Origin: Anaerocolumna jejuensis DSM 15929
GTDB taxonomy: Bacteria > Bacillota > Clostridia > Lachnospirales > Lachnospiraceae
Assembly: GCF_900142215.1 (NCBI RefSeq)
Contig: NZ_FRAC01000008.1
Span: 105,018-169,017, forward strand
Length of the DNA stretch: 64,000 nt
Direction of reading: 5' to 3'
Position numbers and translations under genes: made by a program. Within the stretch, counting starts at the first letter, position 1, and each line of letters starts with the position of its first letter. The notes under the pieces are model-generated. The model saw nothing but the letters and a program-made list of their open reading frames with translations. It was not told the origin of the DNA and ran no database searches. Below are positions 16,564 to 24,910 of the stretch, piece by piece.

Positions 16564-17901
16564 TCACCTGTAAGTTGCAAGAACATTATGGTAAATGTCC
16601 TCAATTACTCTTAACCCGCCGGTAAAGCCAGCATAGTTCGTTGTCAGCACCAGGCGGTAGGGTGTGGGTACAGCAGCAGACAGGAAGTCATAATCCTTTT
16701 CCTTTGCCAGCTCCTTATCCCAGCCGCTGCCGATAATAATGCCCCTTCCCTTATGATGAAGCCCCCTTATGATATTCTGTGCCTTGCCTGCATCCGGCTC
16801 AAAATAAAGGGGTATCTCTCTCTTGTCGGAGGTACTGTTCAAATCCCTTCGAATCTGCTCCTGAAACTTCTCCGGTGTATTATCTACGATAAACTGCTCC
16901 TTTGGTACAATGCCGACTTCATGGAGCAAAAATTTACTTAATGCAGTCACATACCCGGCATCGTGGAGAATATGCACATGACTTGGAAGGCCATACCGAA
17001 ACTCAAGGAGAAAGGTTGCCAGATTATCTATTTCTTCGTAATAAGCATCCGACTCCTGTTTGATAAATGCCAGGGCTTTCTTTTCCTCTATTTTCGCACC
17101 CTGCTCCAGGGCAAATGCAAGCACCTGCTTTAAAAACCTTTCCGTTTCATTTGCACCTATGGGAATATGGGGAAACCAGGTATAATCCTGCTGATATCTA
17201 TTCTTTAATTTATCCACGACAGGCTTGCCGTACCATGGGCTGACTAAAATATTAAAATTAGCTCTTGGTATGGACTGCCATTCCAAAACTCCTTCTGACT
17301 GCGGCCCGAAGAGTATGTTGGCCTTGAGCCCTATGCCGGCCAGCAGACGCTTATATTCTGCAAGATTCCCTTTCCAAAAGGGGTCCTGATACGGTATTGA
17401 GGCAAACAGGTTAACGGTATTTGCTTCGCTTCTGGGCTCATTGCTATCCTCAAACAAGCTGACATACTGCTCAATAATCCCGTTCACCACAAGACTGTGG
17501 GCTTCAAAATTGCTCGCCTTAAAACCCGCTGTCTCAACTGATACAATGGGCTTGCCCGCGTCCTGAAACTCTTGTACAAGACTGTCGACATCATCCCCCA
17601 CAATGCCGGCTGTGCAGCCGGTAAGGACGACCTGCAGATCCGTATCAAGCACCTTATAGGTATTCGTAATGATCTGGCGCAGCCTGTCTATACCGCCGAA
17701 TACGACCTCTTTTTCGGTGAAGTTGGTACAGGGCGACGTACTGCCGCCGGCGTAACCGGTACTGCGTTCAAAGAAGCCCTGTATCATATCGCCGCAGCCG
17801 GGACCGGAATGGAGTATGGGCACTGCTTTCGGAATGGCCACAACACTTTGCAGTGCGCCGATGGCACAGGTATAACGCTCTTGCTCTATGATTCCGCTCA
17901 T
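16564..17901 (-). CDS. NifK-like nitrogenase-family component (beta-type)
   Basis: A 445-residue NifK/MarK-like subunit. Cys12 (RYTCAIGAL), Cys36 (GPGCGDMI) and Cys96 (TGCTAGIVGDD) match the three P-cluster cysteines of NifK. EKEVVFGGIDRLRQII matches the NifK VFGG helix. ATG 17901 is chosen because it forms an ATGA overlap with the upstream stop and has AGGAGG 9 nt before it; the longer frame from 17949 would overlap by 52 bp. The protein presumably forms a heterotetramer with the NifD-like product. It lacks the long amino-terminal extension of many NifK proteins. Family assignment is firm, substrate is inferred. Confidence 0.88.
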   Translation of the reverse strand: MSGIIEQERYTCAIGALQSVVAIPKAVPILHSGPGCGDMIQGFFERSTGYAGGSTSPCTNFTEKEVVFGGIDRLRQIITNTYKVLDTDLQVVLTGCTAGIVGDDVDSLVQEFQDAGKPIVSVETAGFKASNFEAHSLVVNGIIEQYVSLFEDSNEPRSEANTVNLFASIPYQDPFWKGNLAEYKRLLAGIGLKANILFGPQSEGVLEWQSIPRANFNILVSPWYGKPVVDKLKNRYQQDYTWFPHIPIGANETERFLKQVLAFALEQGAKIEEKKALAFIKQESDAYYEEIDNLATFLLEFRYGLPSHVHILHDAGYVTALSKFLLHEVGIVPKEQFIVDNTPEKFQEQIRRDLNSTSDKREIPLYFEPDAGKAQNIIRGLHHKGRGIIIGSGWDKELAKEKDYDFLSAAVPTPYRLVLTTNYAGFTGGLRVIEDIYHNVLATYR

Positions 17902-19373
17902 TTGCCGGTACCTCCTGCCAGGAAATAATGCGGTTCCTGATTCAGCCACCAGTTTGTATAGGGGTTCACCGCATGCTTTTCTAAATTTTTCACAAACTCA
18001 TCATTTTCCAGGGTTTCAAGAATCCGTTCACCGTAATTGACCAGCCCTTCATAGCCCATTCCGTAATGTTCATCCCCTATGAGGAGGGACGGGATGCCAA
18101 GCTTTGCTCCCCATAAGGTCATGCCTCCGTGACGGGCCATGAGAATATCGGGACGGAGTTTATTTAAACTATTCACAAGTTCAAATTCCTGCTTGTTGCA
18201 TATATTAAAGTTTGGTACATTGCCATAGTCATTTACACGCTGTGCAAGCTGGTCATTCTCCTCACGGCCGCTGTCGTAAATGGGGTCGTGATGGAAAATA
18301 GCAGCGCCGGACGCCTCTATGCCAAGCTCTCCCAGGATGTCTAAAATCGCGTGTCCGTGAGCCGCTCCCGCTGTTACATAGGCTGTCTTTCCTTTCAGCT
18401 TTTCCCGTAAGGCCTCTATCTGGGGCAGATATTCCCTTTTCTTTTCCGCAATGAGCTCTTCTGCTGTTTCTTCTTTGCCAAGAGTCCTTCCTAAAGCCCT
18501 GAACCACCTGTCAGTCTGTGCTATGCCATAAGGCGGGGCCGCCGGAATTTCAGGAACTCCGAATTCCTGTTCAAGGGCTGCCCCCAGGTAGCTTCCCAGA
18601 GTGGAACATGCCTGGACCGTCGCGGCTGCTTCTGAGGAATATTTCAAGGATTCCATCGTGGAATAGGGAGTAATATAATTTGGCTTTGCTCCAAAGGGGG
18701 CGAACCATTCTTTGAATATGTCACTTCCCCAGAAATTAACGACATTTATGATATCACTGCGGTGCTCACGGGGCTTTGCAATCAATTTCCGGGCAATGCC
18801 ATGATATGCCGCATCAAATCCCGTCGTCCATACACGGGAACGGAAGCCTTCGCAGAAAATAGCCACAACAGGAATACCAAGCTCCTCTTCGGCCTGTTCA
18901 CATACACTCTCAACATCGTCACCGATTATCCCTGCGGCACAGGTTGTAAGTACAAAGATGACGTTGGCTTTCGTTCGCTCATATACTTCGTTTATGGCCT
19001 TTGCAAGCTTAACATTGCCGCCGTATACGGTATCCTTTTCCTGCAGATTCGTAGAGTAAATCTTTCGCTGGGTAGGCTTATCAACATTCCGCAGGGGTGA
19101 ATTTACTCTGTAGGTAAAGGCAAATTCATGGAAGCAGGACGAACAGCCCACAGGCCCATGGCTGATAACCGCCCCGTCCTGGACCAGTATTGTCATACAT
19201 GCCGCTTTCGAGGTTGCACAGCCAAGACACTGGCTAAAGGAACGGTTTTTATCTTTTAAGCCGCATTGTGATTCATTGACCAGTCCTTCGGCGCTGCCCT
19301 GGTAACCGGTTATGGAGTTAATGCGTATTTCACGTATTTGTACAGCAGGTATTGATAAATTTACTTTTGACAT
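17898..19373 (-). CDS. NifD-like nitrogenase-family component (alpha-type, catalytic)
   Basis: A 491-residue NifD/MarD-like subunit. Cys52 (LGCATSKAAC), Cys77 (SHGPVGCSSC) and Cys145 (TTCAAGIIGDDV) align with the NifD P-cluster cysteines, and EKDTVYGGNVKLAKAINEV with the NifD FGG helix. Cys256 (TVQACSTLGSYLGAALEQEF) aligns with the FeMo-cofactor cysteine. By eye the His442 position is Gly433 (LLIGDEHYG, with a His three residues on), and the His195 region reads CEGFRSRVWTTGFD, so both nitrogenase histidines appear missing. That points to a nitrogenase-like reductase such as methylthio-alkane reductase. AGGAGG lies 11 nt upstream. It follows the first sulfhydrylase gene by 129 bp. Confidence 0.88.
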   Translation of the reverse strand: MSKVNLSIPAVQIREIRINSITGYQGSAEGLVNESQCGLKDKNRSFSQCLGCATSKAACMTILVQDGAVISHGPVGCSSCFHEFAFTYRVNSPLRNVDKPTQRKIYSTNLQEKDTVYGGNVKLAKAINEVYERTKANVIFVLTTCAAGIIGDDVESVCEQAEEELGIPVVAIFCEGFRSRVWTTGFDAAYHGIARKLIAKPREHRSDIINVVNFWGSDIFKEWFAPFGAKPNYITPYSTMESLKYSSEAAATVQACSTLGSYLGAALEQEFGVPEIPAAPPYGIAQTDRWFRALGRTLGKEETAEELIAEKKREYLPQIEALREKLKGKTAYVTAGAAHGHAILDILGELGIEASGAAIFHHDPIYDSGREENDQLAQRVNDYGNVPNFNICNKQEFELVNSLNKLRPDILMARHGGMTLWGAKLGIPSLLIGDEHYGMGYEGLVNYGERILETLENDEFVKNLEKHAVNPYTNWWLNQEPHYFLAGGTGK

Positions 19374-19502
19374 ATTGATAGGTACCTCCTATTTTGCTAA
19401 TTTTAAGTTTGTCACCGTCCAGGCGGTATGTACGCCTGTCAAGAAGTGCTCTGGCACCGAGATGCCGATAGAACGCGGCACCTGCCAGGCGCATTTGTAA
19501 GC

Positions 19503-20798
19503 TCATCCAAACACTTCCTTAAATGCCTGCTCCAAATCGGCAATTAGATCCTTTGGACTTTCCAGCCCCAGGGACAGACGGATAGTGTCCGTGCCGAGAC
19601 CCACAAGTTCCCGCTGGCCAGGGGTCAACTCAACGTGAGTCGTTTCAGTGGGATTGATGATCAAGCTCCTGGCATCCCCTATATTTGCCTGGTAGCCAAA
19701 TACTTTTGTTGCGGCAAGAAATCTGCGTTTTTCTTCTTCCGTACCTTTGAATCCAAAGGACAATACCCCGCCTGCCCCTTTCGGAAAATATTTCTCAGCA
19801 AGGGATTTATAGGGATTGTTTTTCGCCGCCGGGTGACACACCCATTTGACATGGGGACTGTTTTCGAGATATTGAATAACAGCCAAGGCATTGGCCACCT
19901 GCTTACTTACCCGCTCGGACAGTGTTTCAAGTCCTAATAGCACGAGATAGGCATCAAAGGGGCTAAGCGCCGCGCCGAGATAATTCAGATGTACGGCACG
20001 TAGCCGTCCGGTAAAGGGGGTCTTTGGAAATACTTGCAAAATATTGCGTTCTATATTATCTGTACCACGGAGAAACCATAAGGGCCGTTCAAAATGTGGG
20101 AAATTACCGCTGCCATAATTAAACTTTCCGCTTTCGATTACCGCTCCTGCGATTACATTCCCATGGCCGGACAATCCCTTTGTGGCGGAGTAGACAACCA
20201 CATCGGCACCATATTCAAAGGGATTTAAAAGATAAGGCGTAGCAATCGTATTATCCACAATTAACGGAATTTTGCGGCTGTGTGCTATCCCGGCAATTTT
20301 ATTCATATCCGGAATTGTTGCAAAGGGATTTGTAAGGCTCTCTATGTATATGGCCCGTGTATTTGACTTTAGTCCCCTTTCAAAGGCAGACACATCATCG
20401 GGATTTTCTATTATGTCTATTTCAAGTCCGATATCCGGGAATATGGAGGTAAATGCATCAACCGTACCGCCGTAAAGCCTTGCGGTAGTAAGTATCCTTC
20501 CTCCCTTTCCGGCTGCATTGAGAAGGGCATAACTAACCGCTGCCATACCGCTTGCTAAAGCAATCGCTCCTGCCGCCCCATGAAGTGCCGCCAGACGTTT
20601 TTCCAGTATATCAACTGTTGGATTGCTCAGCCGCGTATAAATCGGGTCGTCCTCCGAAAATGAAAACAGCCGGTCAGCCCGGTAGCTGTCCCCAAGGCCA
20701 AAAGCAGCCGTCTGGTAAATAGGTACGGAAACGGCATTATTATGCAGGGATGCATCGTATCCTCCCTGGACTTTCAGTGTATCAAAATCGTAACTCAT
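19503..20798 (-). CDS. O-acetylhomoserine aminocarboxypropyltransferase (sulfhydrylase), copy 1
   Basis: A 431-residue PLP enzyme, first gene of the nitrogenase-like operon. It shows YTRLSNPTVDILEKRL, ALASGMAAVSYALLN, VVDNTIATPYLLNPFEYGAD-type sequence, Lys207 in VVYSATKGLSGHGN and the carboxyl motif NIGDARSLIINPTETTH. ATG 20798 is chosen: MSYDFDTLKVQGGY matches the family start, and AGAGG lies just upstream. The frame is open back to 20987, but that part runs through a terminator hairpin and reads nothing like the family. It may use methanethiol or sulfide released by the reductase to make methionine or homocysteine. Confidence 0.92.
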   Translation of the reverse strand: MSYDFDTLKVQGGYDASLHNNAVSVPIYQTAAFGLGDSYRADRLFSFSEDDPIYTRLSNPTVDILEKRLAALHGAAGAIALASGMAAVSYALLNAAGKGGRILTTARLYGGTVDAFTSIFPDIGLEIDIIENPDDVSAFERGLKSNTRAIYIESLTNPFATIPDMNKIAGIAHSRKIPLIVDNTIATPYLLNPFEYGADVVVYSATKGLSGHGNVIAGAVIESGKFNYGSGNFPHFERPLWFLRGTDNIERNILQVFPKTPFTGRLRAVHLNYLGAALSPFDAYLVLLGLETLSERVSKQVANALAVIQYLENSPHVKWVCHPAAKNNPYKSLAEKYFPKGAGGVLSFGFKGTEEEKRRFLAATKVFGYQANIGDARSLIINPTETTHVELTPGQRELVGLGTDTIRLSLGLESPKDLIADLEQAFKEVFG

Positions 20799-20889
20799 TT
20801 TCCTCTCTCTTTCCTTTTCCTTACAGATAATAGCTGGTACCCCTGAAACAGGGAAGTATGAGCAGCAGTATCCTCCAATACCAGTAACT

Positions 20890-20942
20890 AAAAAAGGAGG
20901 TCTAAAAAGCATACATTCGCAAATGACGCTTTTCAAACCTCC
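20890..20942 (-). terminator. Leader terminator before the first sulfhydrylase gene
   Basis: On the minus strand, arms 20942-20928 and 20910-20896 form a stem of about 15 bp with up to two imperfect pairs, followed by TTTTTT (20895-20890). It lies in the ~270-nt leader between the promoter and the ATG. The upstream CCAGATAACT can also pair with AGTTACTGG just after the T run, so an alternative fold exists. This suggests attenuation by an unidentified RNA or protein signal. No known S-box, T-box or Moco core was recognised. Confidence 0.6.
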
Positions 20943-21046
20943 AGTTATCTGGTCAGTTAATTCAATATTAATTTTTTGCCTGCTCACATTTTTATCTGCC
21001 AGCTTTTTAATCTATCACTTTTATATAGCAATTTTTTAAATACTAC

Positions 21047-21064
21047 AATTCCTATAGGATTATA
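21047..21064 (-). promoter_or_regulatory. Palindromic operator-like site near the transcription start
   Basis: AATTCCTATAGGATTATA on the plus strand contains the near-perfect palindrome ATTCCTATAGGAT. It lies a few bases downstream of the -10 element. It loosely recalls GGAAT-containing sites bound by Rrf2-type sulfur regulators such as CymR, but that link is a guess. Confidence 0.35.
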
Positions 21065-21074
21065 TTTACTAAAC

Positions 21075-21103
21075 AGGATAAAACAATAAACCTATTCTGT
21101 CAA
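21075..21103 (-). promoter_or_regulatory. Promoter of the nitrogenase-like operon
   Basis: On the minus strand TTGACA (21103-21098), a 17-nt spacer and TATCCT (21080-21075) form a strong sigma-A-type promoter. It predicts a leader of about 270 nt before the sulfhydrylase ATG at 20798. Confidence 0.7.
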
Positions 21104-21158
21104 GTAAATTCATTCAAAAATTACTTTTTTATTAATGCCCTCGAAGGAAATACCTGTT

Positions 21159-24100
21159 TTATAACTTCTGCCTCCAGTTTTCATCCTTTTCCTTACTGGA
21201 AGCCGTTGCTTTTTCTAACTGGTAGACGATTTCACTAAAGTACCTTGCGGGCACCTTATCAAGGTCTATTCCCTTATCCTCTGTTACTTCATCATATTCA
21301 TAGCTTCCTCTCTTAACCGTACCCGCTTTATAAAACCTGGCTTCATAGACAGTGACATCCTCTGTTTCATAGCCTACATAGGAGCCGGAAAAGTGGAGTT
21401 CTACTCCCAGGGATAGGGAAGCATCCTCTCTGTAAAAGGTATAATAACCTCCCGCATCCTGTACGGAGCCCCGGTACCAACCTATACCAAGAAGCTTTCC
21501 CGACAGTGACATGGGATTCAGTATTAACCCTCCGAAGCGCTCCAGGGATTTCTTTCCCTTTTCCTCCTCCGTCAAAGGAAATACCTTTCTAGCCAGCTGT
21601 TCCACCGGCTGTACGACTTCATAATCCTTTAGCTGCTCTTCCCATTTTTCAATGCTTTCCTTTGTCAATTCAATAGGATGTACCAGTCCGATTTTACCTT
21701 TCTCCGGAAGGAAATATTCTTCCTGAGGAAGGAAAAATTCTTCCTCATCCTCCGTATTAAAGCTTCCATCCTCCATATAGCGGAAGGTATGGAGCAGCTT
21801 ATCCTCCTGATAGCAGCCCCAGATTAAACCAATGGCAAATTGGTGCATAATCGGATTCTTTACAAAAAGGCTCTTCCAGGCGGCTGTCTCCCACTTTCTC
21901 TCAACAGACAGGGCCAAATCCAGACGGAGCTTCTGATTTGCAACAGCTGCTTTCATTTGCTTCTTTAAAAGCTTGAATTCTTCCAGTGCAGCCTGTGCCT
22001 TTCCCTCATCATCCTTCTTGCCGGGGGACGGAAGGTTTTTAAGCTTTTTATCATTTTCATCCACAATTTCAATATCCAATGCCGGTGTAATATATACAAA
22101 AAAGCGCCTTTCACCATAATCGAAGATTCTCTGCATCTCCTCGTTAAAACCAAGGTCCGGTACTATTTTATCCGCTAATTCTTCCGTTGTCAGGCCAAGC
22201 TCTTTGGCCGCAAAATTAAGGGCTTCCATGGCTGCTGCTTTAATCTGCTTAAATTTGAACTTTCTGGATATGCTGTCAACCAGAAGCAGAGCGGAGGGCG
22301 TATCATTTAAAGCCAGGGCTTTTACTGCTTCTGCCGCAATGGCACCTCTTGCATTCTGAGGCCATTGGTTAATGCCGGTCTGAAGCTTGTACACAATCTC
22401 GGAACCGCCATGAATAGCCGATGCATAGAGAACCCATTTCTTCTTTGCTTCCGCTCCTGCTTCCATCCACTTATCGAACAGCTCGTTCATATAAAGTGCA
22501 AGCTTCTTCTTATTCAAAGGCTCTGTCAGAAGAAGCACTTCCCTGTTTATTCCCGGAACTGCCATGCTGTAATAGGAAAGCAAAATTGCCTGCATATATT
22601 CCTGGGATACTTCCTCCCCACCTTCCGTATGTACTGCCGTAAAAGGAGTCTCATAGGCCCATTGAAGCCCTTTCTTTCTGCCGCCCTTGTGCAGTTCTCT
22701 GACATATTCTTCTGCAGTCGCCTGGCCCCCAGCCCCTGTATTTTCTTCGATATTCAGAAGATTCTTTATCATATCCTGGAGCTTTTTGCTTTTCTCAGTT
22801 TCCAAAACTCCTTCCAGGACAGACTTGTAATCCTTTTTCCATCTCATAAGGACAAGAAGCGAAACCTCCCGCTCCGTGGATTTTTTTGATTTCAGCTTCT
22901 CCAGTACCTCCGGCTCCCATTCCTCATGAGCTGCCACAATCTCAACCAGACGCTCTGATACCAGCTTGGAAGTATCGGAAAAAGCCTTGAAAAGGTTATC
23001 CTTATAGCGGCCTGCATTTGCTCCCAGGGTGTTTATTCCTATAAACCTGCCGGTAGCACCTGCCGTTTCAAAGGCCTTCAATACTTCTTCTTCCTTTTGA
23101 TCCAAATATTTTGCAAAGATGGAAACCAGATGTTCCAGGAAAGTAATCTTTTTCTTATCCGTATAAATTCCATCATAGATAATCTCCGCCGTATTCAGCT
23201 GGTAACCATAAGCCAATCCCAGCTCCTCCCAGGTCTGAAACAGCTCTGCAATCTCTTTCAGGCGGTACCCCTCTTCCTTATCCGCCACAAAGTTCTGGAA
23301 AAAGAAGTATGCTCCCTCCTGGAATGACAGATAAGTCATACAGCGCTTATAAAAGCTGTCATGTTTCTTAGCTTTCCTGTAATTCTCCATGACTTTACCG
23401 CTCCGGTTGTAATAGCTTCTTTGATTCTGAATTTCCTTTACATAGGGATACAGGATTTCTACCGGCTCATTTTCCAAAAGAAATCTCTTTACTGCAGCTG
23501 CCGCATTTCCATCGGGGAGAATGCTTTCAACAATTTTTTTCTGAAGCACTGCCGCCGTATTATCAGCCAATGTTTTATATTGTATGGGATAGCTTGCCCT
23601 GATGGCTTCCAAAAGATCTGCCTGAACCGACAGGGATGCCTGCTCCACAGCCTTGCCATAGGACTCATAATCCTGTATGATTTCATAATGCAGCGCTGCT
23701 TTTAACCCCTTGCCGCCGCACCAGATAATATAGGGGACAGGCGCCAGCATCAAATCGTCCTTCAGCCTGCCCTTCCAATAATCCCCATCCCCTTTCTTTA
23801 TGAATTCATATATCGCATCCAGCGTATCCTCCATATTTCCCAGGGCACATAATTTTAAGAAGCTCTGGAAGCGATAGGAAAGCTTGTAATGAATATTAAT
23901 GCTTCCGGCTAACAATTCCAGCAGGTATTCATCCATGGGATGCTTTTGGAAAAGCCTGGCGGCTTCTTCTCCCATAGAACGTTTTCCATCCTTGTCTGCC
24001 TCAATGTACTCCCGTATCTTCCCCTTTTCTGCCTCATTGACAGGCAGCAGATTATCAAGGCTTTCCATAATACTGTTTTCAAAGTTCTTAATATACTTTC

Positions 24101-24737
24101 CTATCTCAGGATTTTGTTCATATCCGGTTTCCTTTTTGCGGAAAACTCCGGCCAGTCCATTCAGAAGGCCCTTCTTCTCCTCCCTTTCCGGCTCTTTTTC
24201 CTTCACCAGGGTAAAATAGGCGCTATAAATCAGCAGCTTCCCGTTTATGTTCCGGCTCTGCCATTTGTCAAGGGCTTCTGAAAGCACTTCCATCCGGTTT
24301 CCGGCCAGGTCCAGTATCACTTCAATCATCCGTTTATCTAACATGTATGTATTATAGGCAAAGCCTTCCGCATACAGAGTGACAGCCTGATATGCCTCAA
24401 TATTTTTTATAAATTCGCTCTCCTTGATATTGTAACGGATTTCCTGCATGGGAAATACATGGACACAGGTTGAGCCTCCAATCTGGAACACGATGTCAAA
24501 TAACAGGTGTGCCTCCTCCAGTCGATTCTTTTTTAACAAGCCGGAAAATGCCTGGATACCGGCTTGCTGCTCCTCCTGCTTCAGTTCCGATAAATCCTTT
24601 TTGGGGAACAGGGACAGCAATTCTTTATCTCCCTCCAAAAGGTATTTTTCCGCCGTATCCATCAGGCTGGTGCTTAATCCGAGACAGCTTAACGCTTCGA
24701 GCATTTTTTCCAACTGCAGTTCGTTCTGATTCTTCAA
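21159..24737 (-). CDS. DUF4132 protein, YehI-like
   Basis: A 1192-residue cytoplasmic protein with no signal peptide or membrane segments. The first ~800 residues are alpha-helical, repeat-like and rich in Leu, Glu and Lys. The C-terminal ~250 residues carry the DUF4132 region: WKSLFVKNPIMHQFAIGLIW, LVHPIELTKE, WEEQLKDYEVVQPVEQLARKVF, and a final sheet-rich part with HFSGSYVGYETEDVTVYEARF. E. coli YehI has the same domain and length and neighbours the same four partner families. It is the last gene of this operon. Biochemical function is not established. Confidence 0.8.
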   Translation of the reverse strand: MKNQNELQLEKMLEALSCLGLSTSLMDTAEKYLLEGDKELLSLFPKKDLSELKQEEQQAGIQAFSGLLKKNRLEEAHLLFDIVFQIGGSTCVHVFPMQEIRYNIKESEFIKNIEAYQAVTLYAEGFAYNTYMLDKRMIEVILDLAGNRMEVLSEALDKWQSRNINGKLLIYSAYFTLVKEKEPEREEKKGLLNGLAGVFRKKETGYEQNPEIGKYIKNFENSIMESLDNLLPVNEAEKGKIREYIEADKDGKRSMGEEAARLFQKHPMDEYLLELLAGSINIHYKLSYRFQSFLKLCALGNMEDTLDAIYEFIKKGDGDYWKGRLKDDLMLAPVPYIIWCGGKGLKAALHYEIIQDYESYGKAVEQASLSVQADLLEAIRASYPIQYKTLADNTAAVLQKKIVESILPDGNAAAAVKRFLLENEPVEILYPYVKEIQNQRSYYNRSGKVMENYRKAKKHDSFYKRCMTYLSFQEGAYFFFQNFVADKEEGYRLKEIAELFQTWEELGLAYGYQLNTAEIIYDGIYTDKKKITFLEHLVSIFAKYLDQKEEEVLKAFETAGATGRFIGINTLGANAGRYKDNLFKAFSDTSKLVSERLVEIVAAHEEWEPEVLEKLKSKKSTEREVSLLVLMRWKKDYKSVLEGVLETEKSKKLQDMIKNLLNIEENTGAGGQATAEEYVRELHKGGRKKGLQWAYETPFTAVHTEGGEEVSQEYMQAILLSYYSMAVPGINREVLLLTEPLNKKKLALYMNELFDKWMEAGAEAKKKWVLYASAIHGGSEIVYKLQTGINQWPQNARGAIAAEAVKALALNDTPSALLLVDSISRKFKFKQIKAAAMEALNFAAKELGLTTEELADKIVPDLGFNEEMQRIFDYGERRFFVYITPALDIEIVDENDKKLKNLPSPGKKDDEGKAQAALEEFKLLKKQMKAAVANQKLRLDLALSVERKWETAAWKSLFVKNPIMHQFAIGLIWGCYQEDKLLHTFRYMEDGSFNTEDEEEFFLPQEEYFLPEKGKIGLVHPIELTKESIEKWEEQLKDYEVVQPVEQLARKVFPLTEEEKGKKSLERFGGLILNPMSLSGKLLGIGWYRGSVQDAGGYYTFYREDASLSLGVELHFSGSYVGYETEDVTVYEARFYKAGTVKRGSYEYDEVTEDKGIDLDKVPARYFSEIVYQLEKATASSKEKDENWRQKL

Positions 24738-24759
24738 CTTCCTTCCTCCTGTCTGATTT

Positions 24760-24905
24760 TTTTAAGCAATTTAAATCTCTTATTTTTTAATCTGCTTATT
24801 ATTTTTTAGTCGTTTTTTCTTTCCTGTCTGCTTATTATTTACTATTCGTTTTTTCTTTCCTGTCTATTTACTATTTTCTATCTTTTACTATTTTCTATCA
24901 GATTT
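24760..24905. repeat. Pyrimidine-rich imperfect direct repeats
   Basis: The blocks CGTTTTTTCTTTCCTGTCT (about 24813 and 24849) and TACTATTTTCTATC (two adjacent copies near 24867-24900) recur in the 173-bp gap between the small ORF and the DUF4132 gene. No gene was seen. Confidence 0.55.
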
Positions 24906-24910
24906 TTTAT

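Noticed and set aside
10635..19373. Genuine nitrogen-fixing nitrogenase
   Set aside because: NifD-like lacks His442 and His195 equivalents by eye, NifB/E/N are absent, and the neighbours are sulfur-metabolism genes.
10635..19373. Protochlorophyllide or chlorophyllide reductase, or Ni-sirohydrochlorin reductase
   Set aside because: No tetrapyrrole genes are nearby, and both large subunits keep three P-cluster-type cysteines plus Cys256, unlike BchNB or CfbD.
20799..20987. N-terminal extension of the first sulfhydrylase by 63 codons
   Set aside because: It runs through the leader terminator, begins with GTG without a ribosome binding site, and the family start matches MSYDFDTLKV at 20798.
20799..21068. 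SAM (S-box), T-box or Moco riboswitch
   Set aside because: The conserved cores of these classes were not found in the leader; only hairpins and a terminator are evident.
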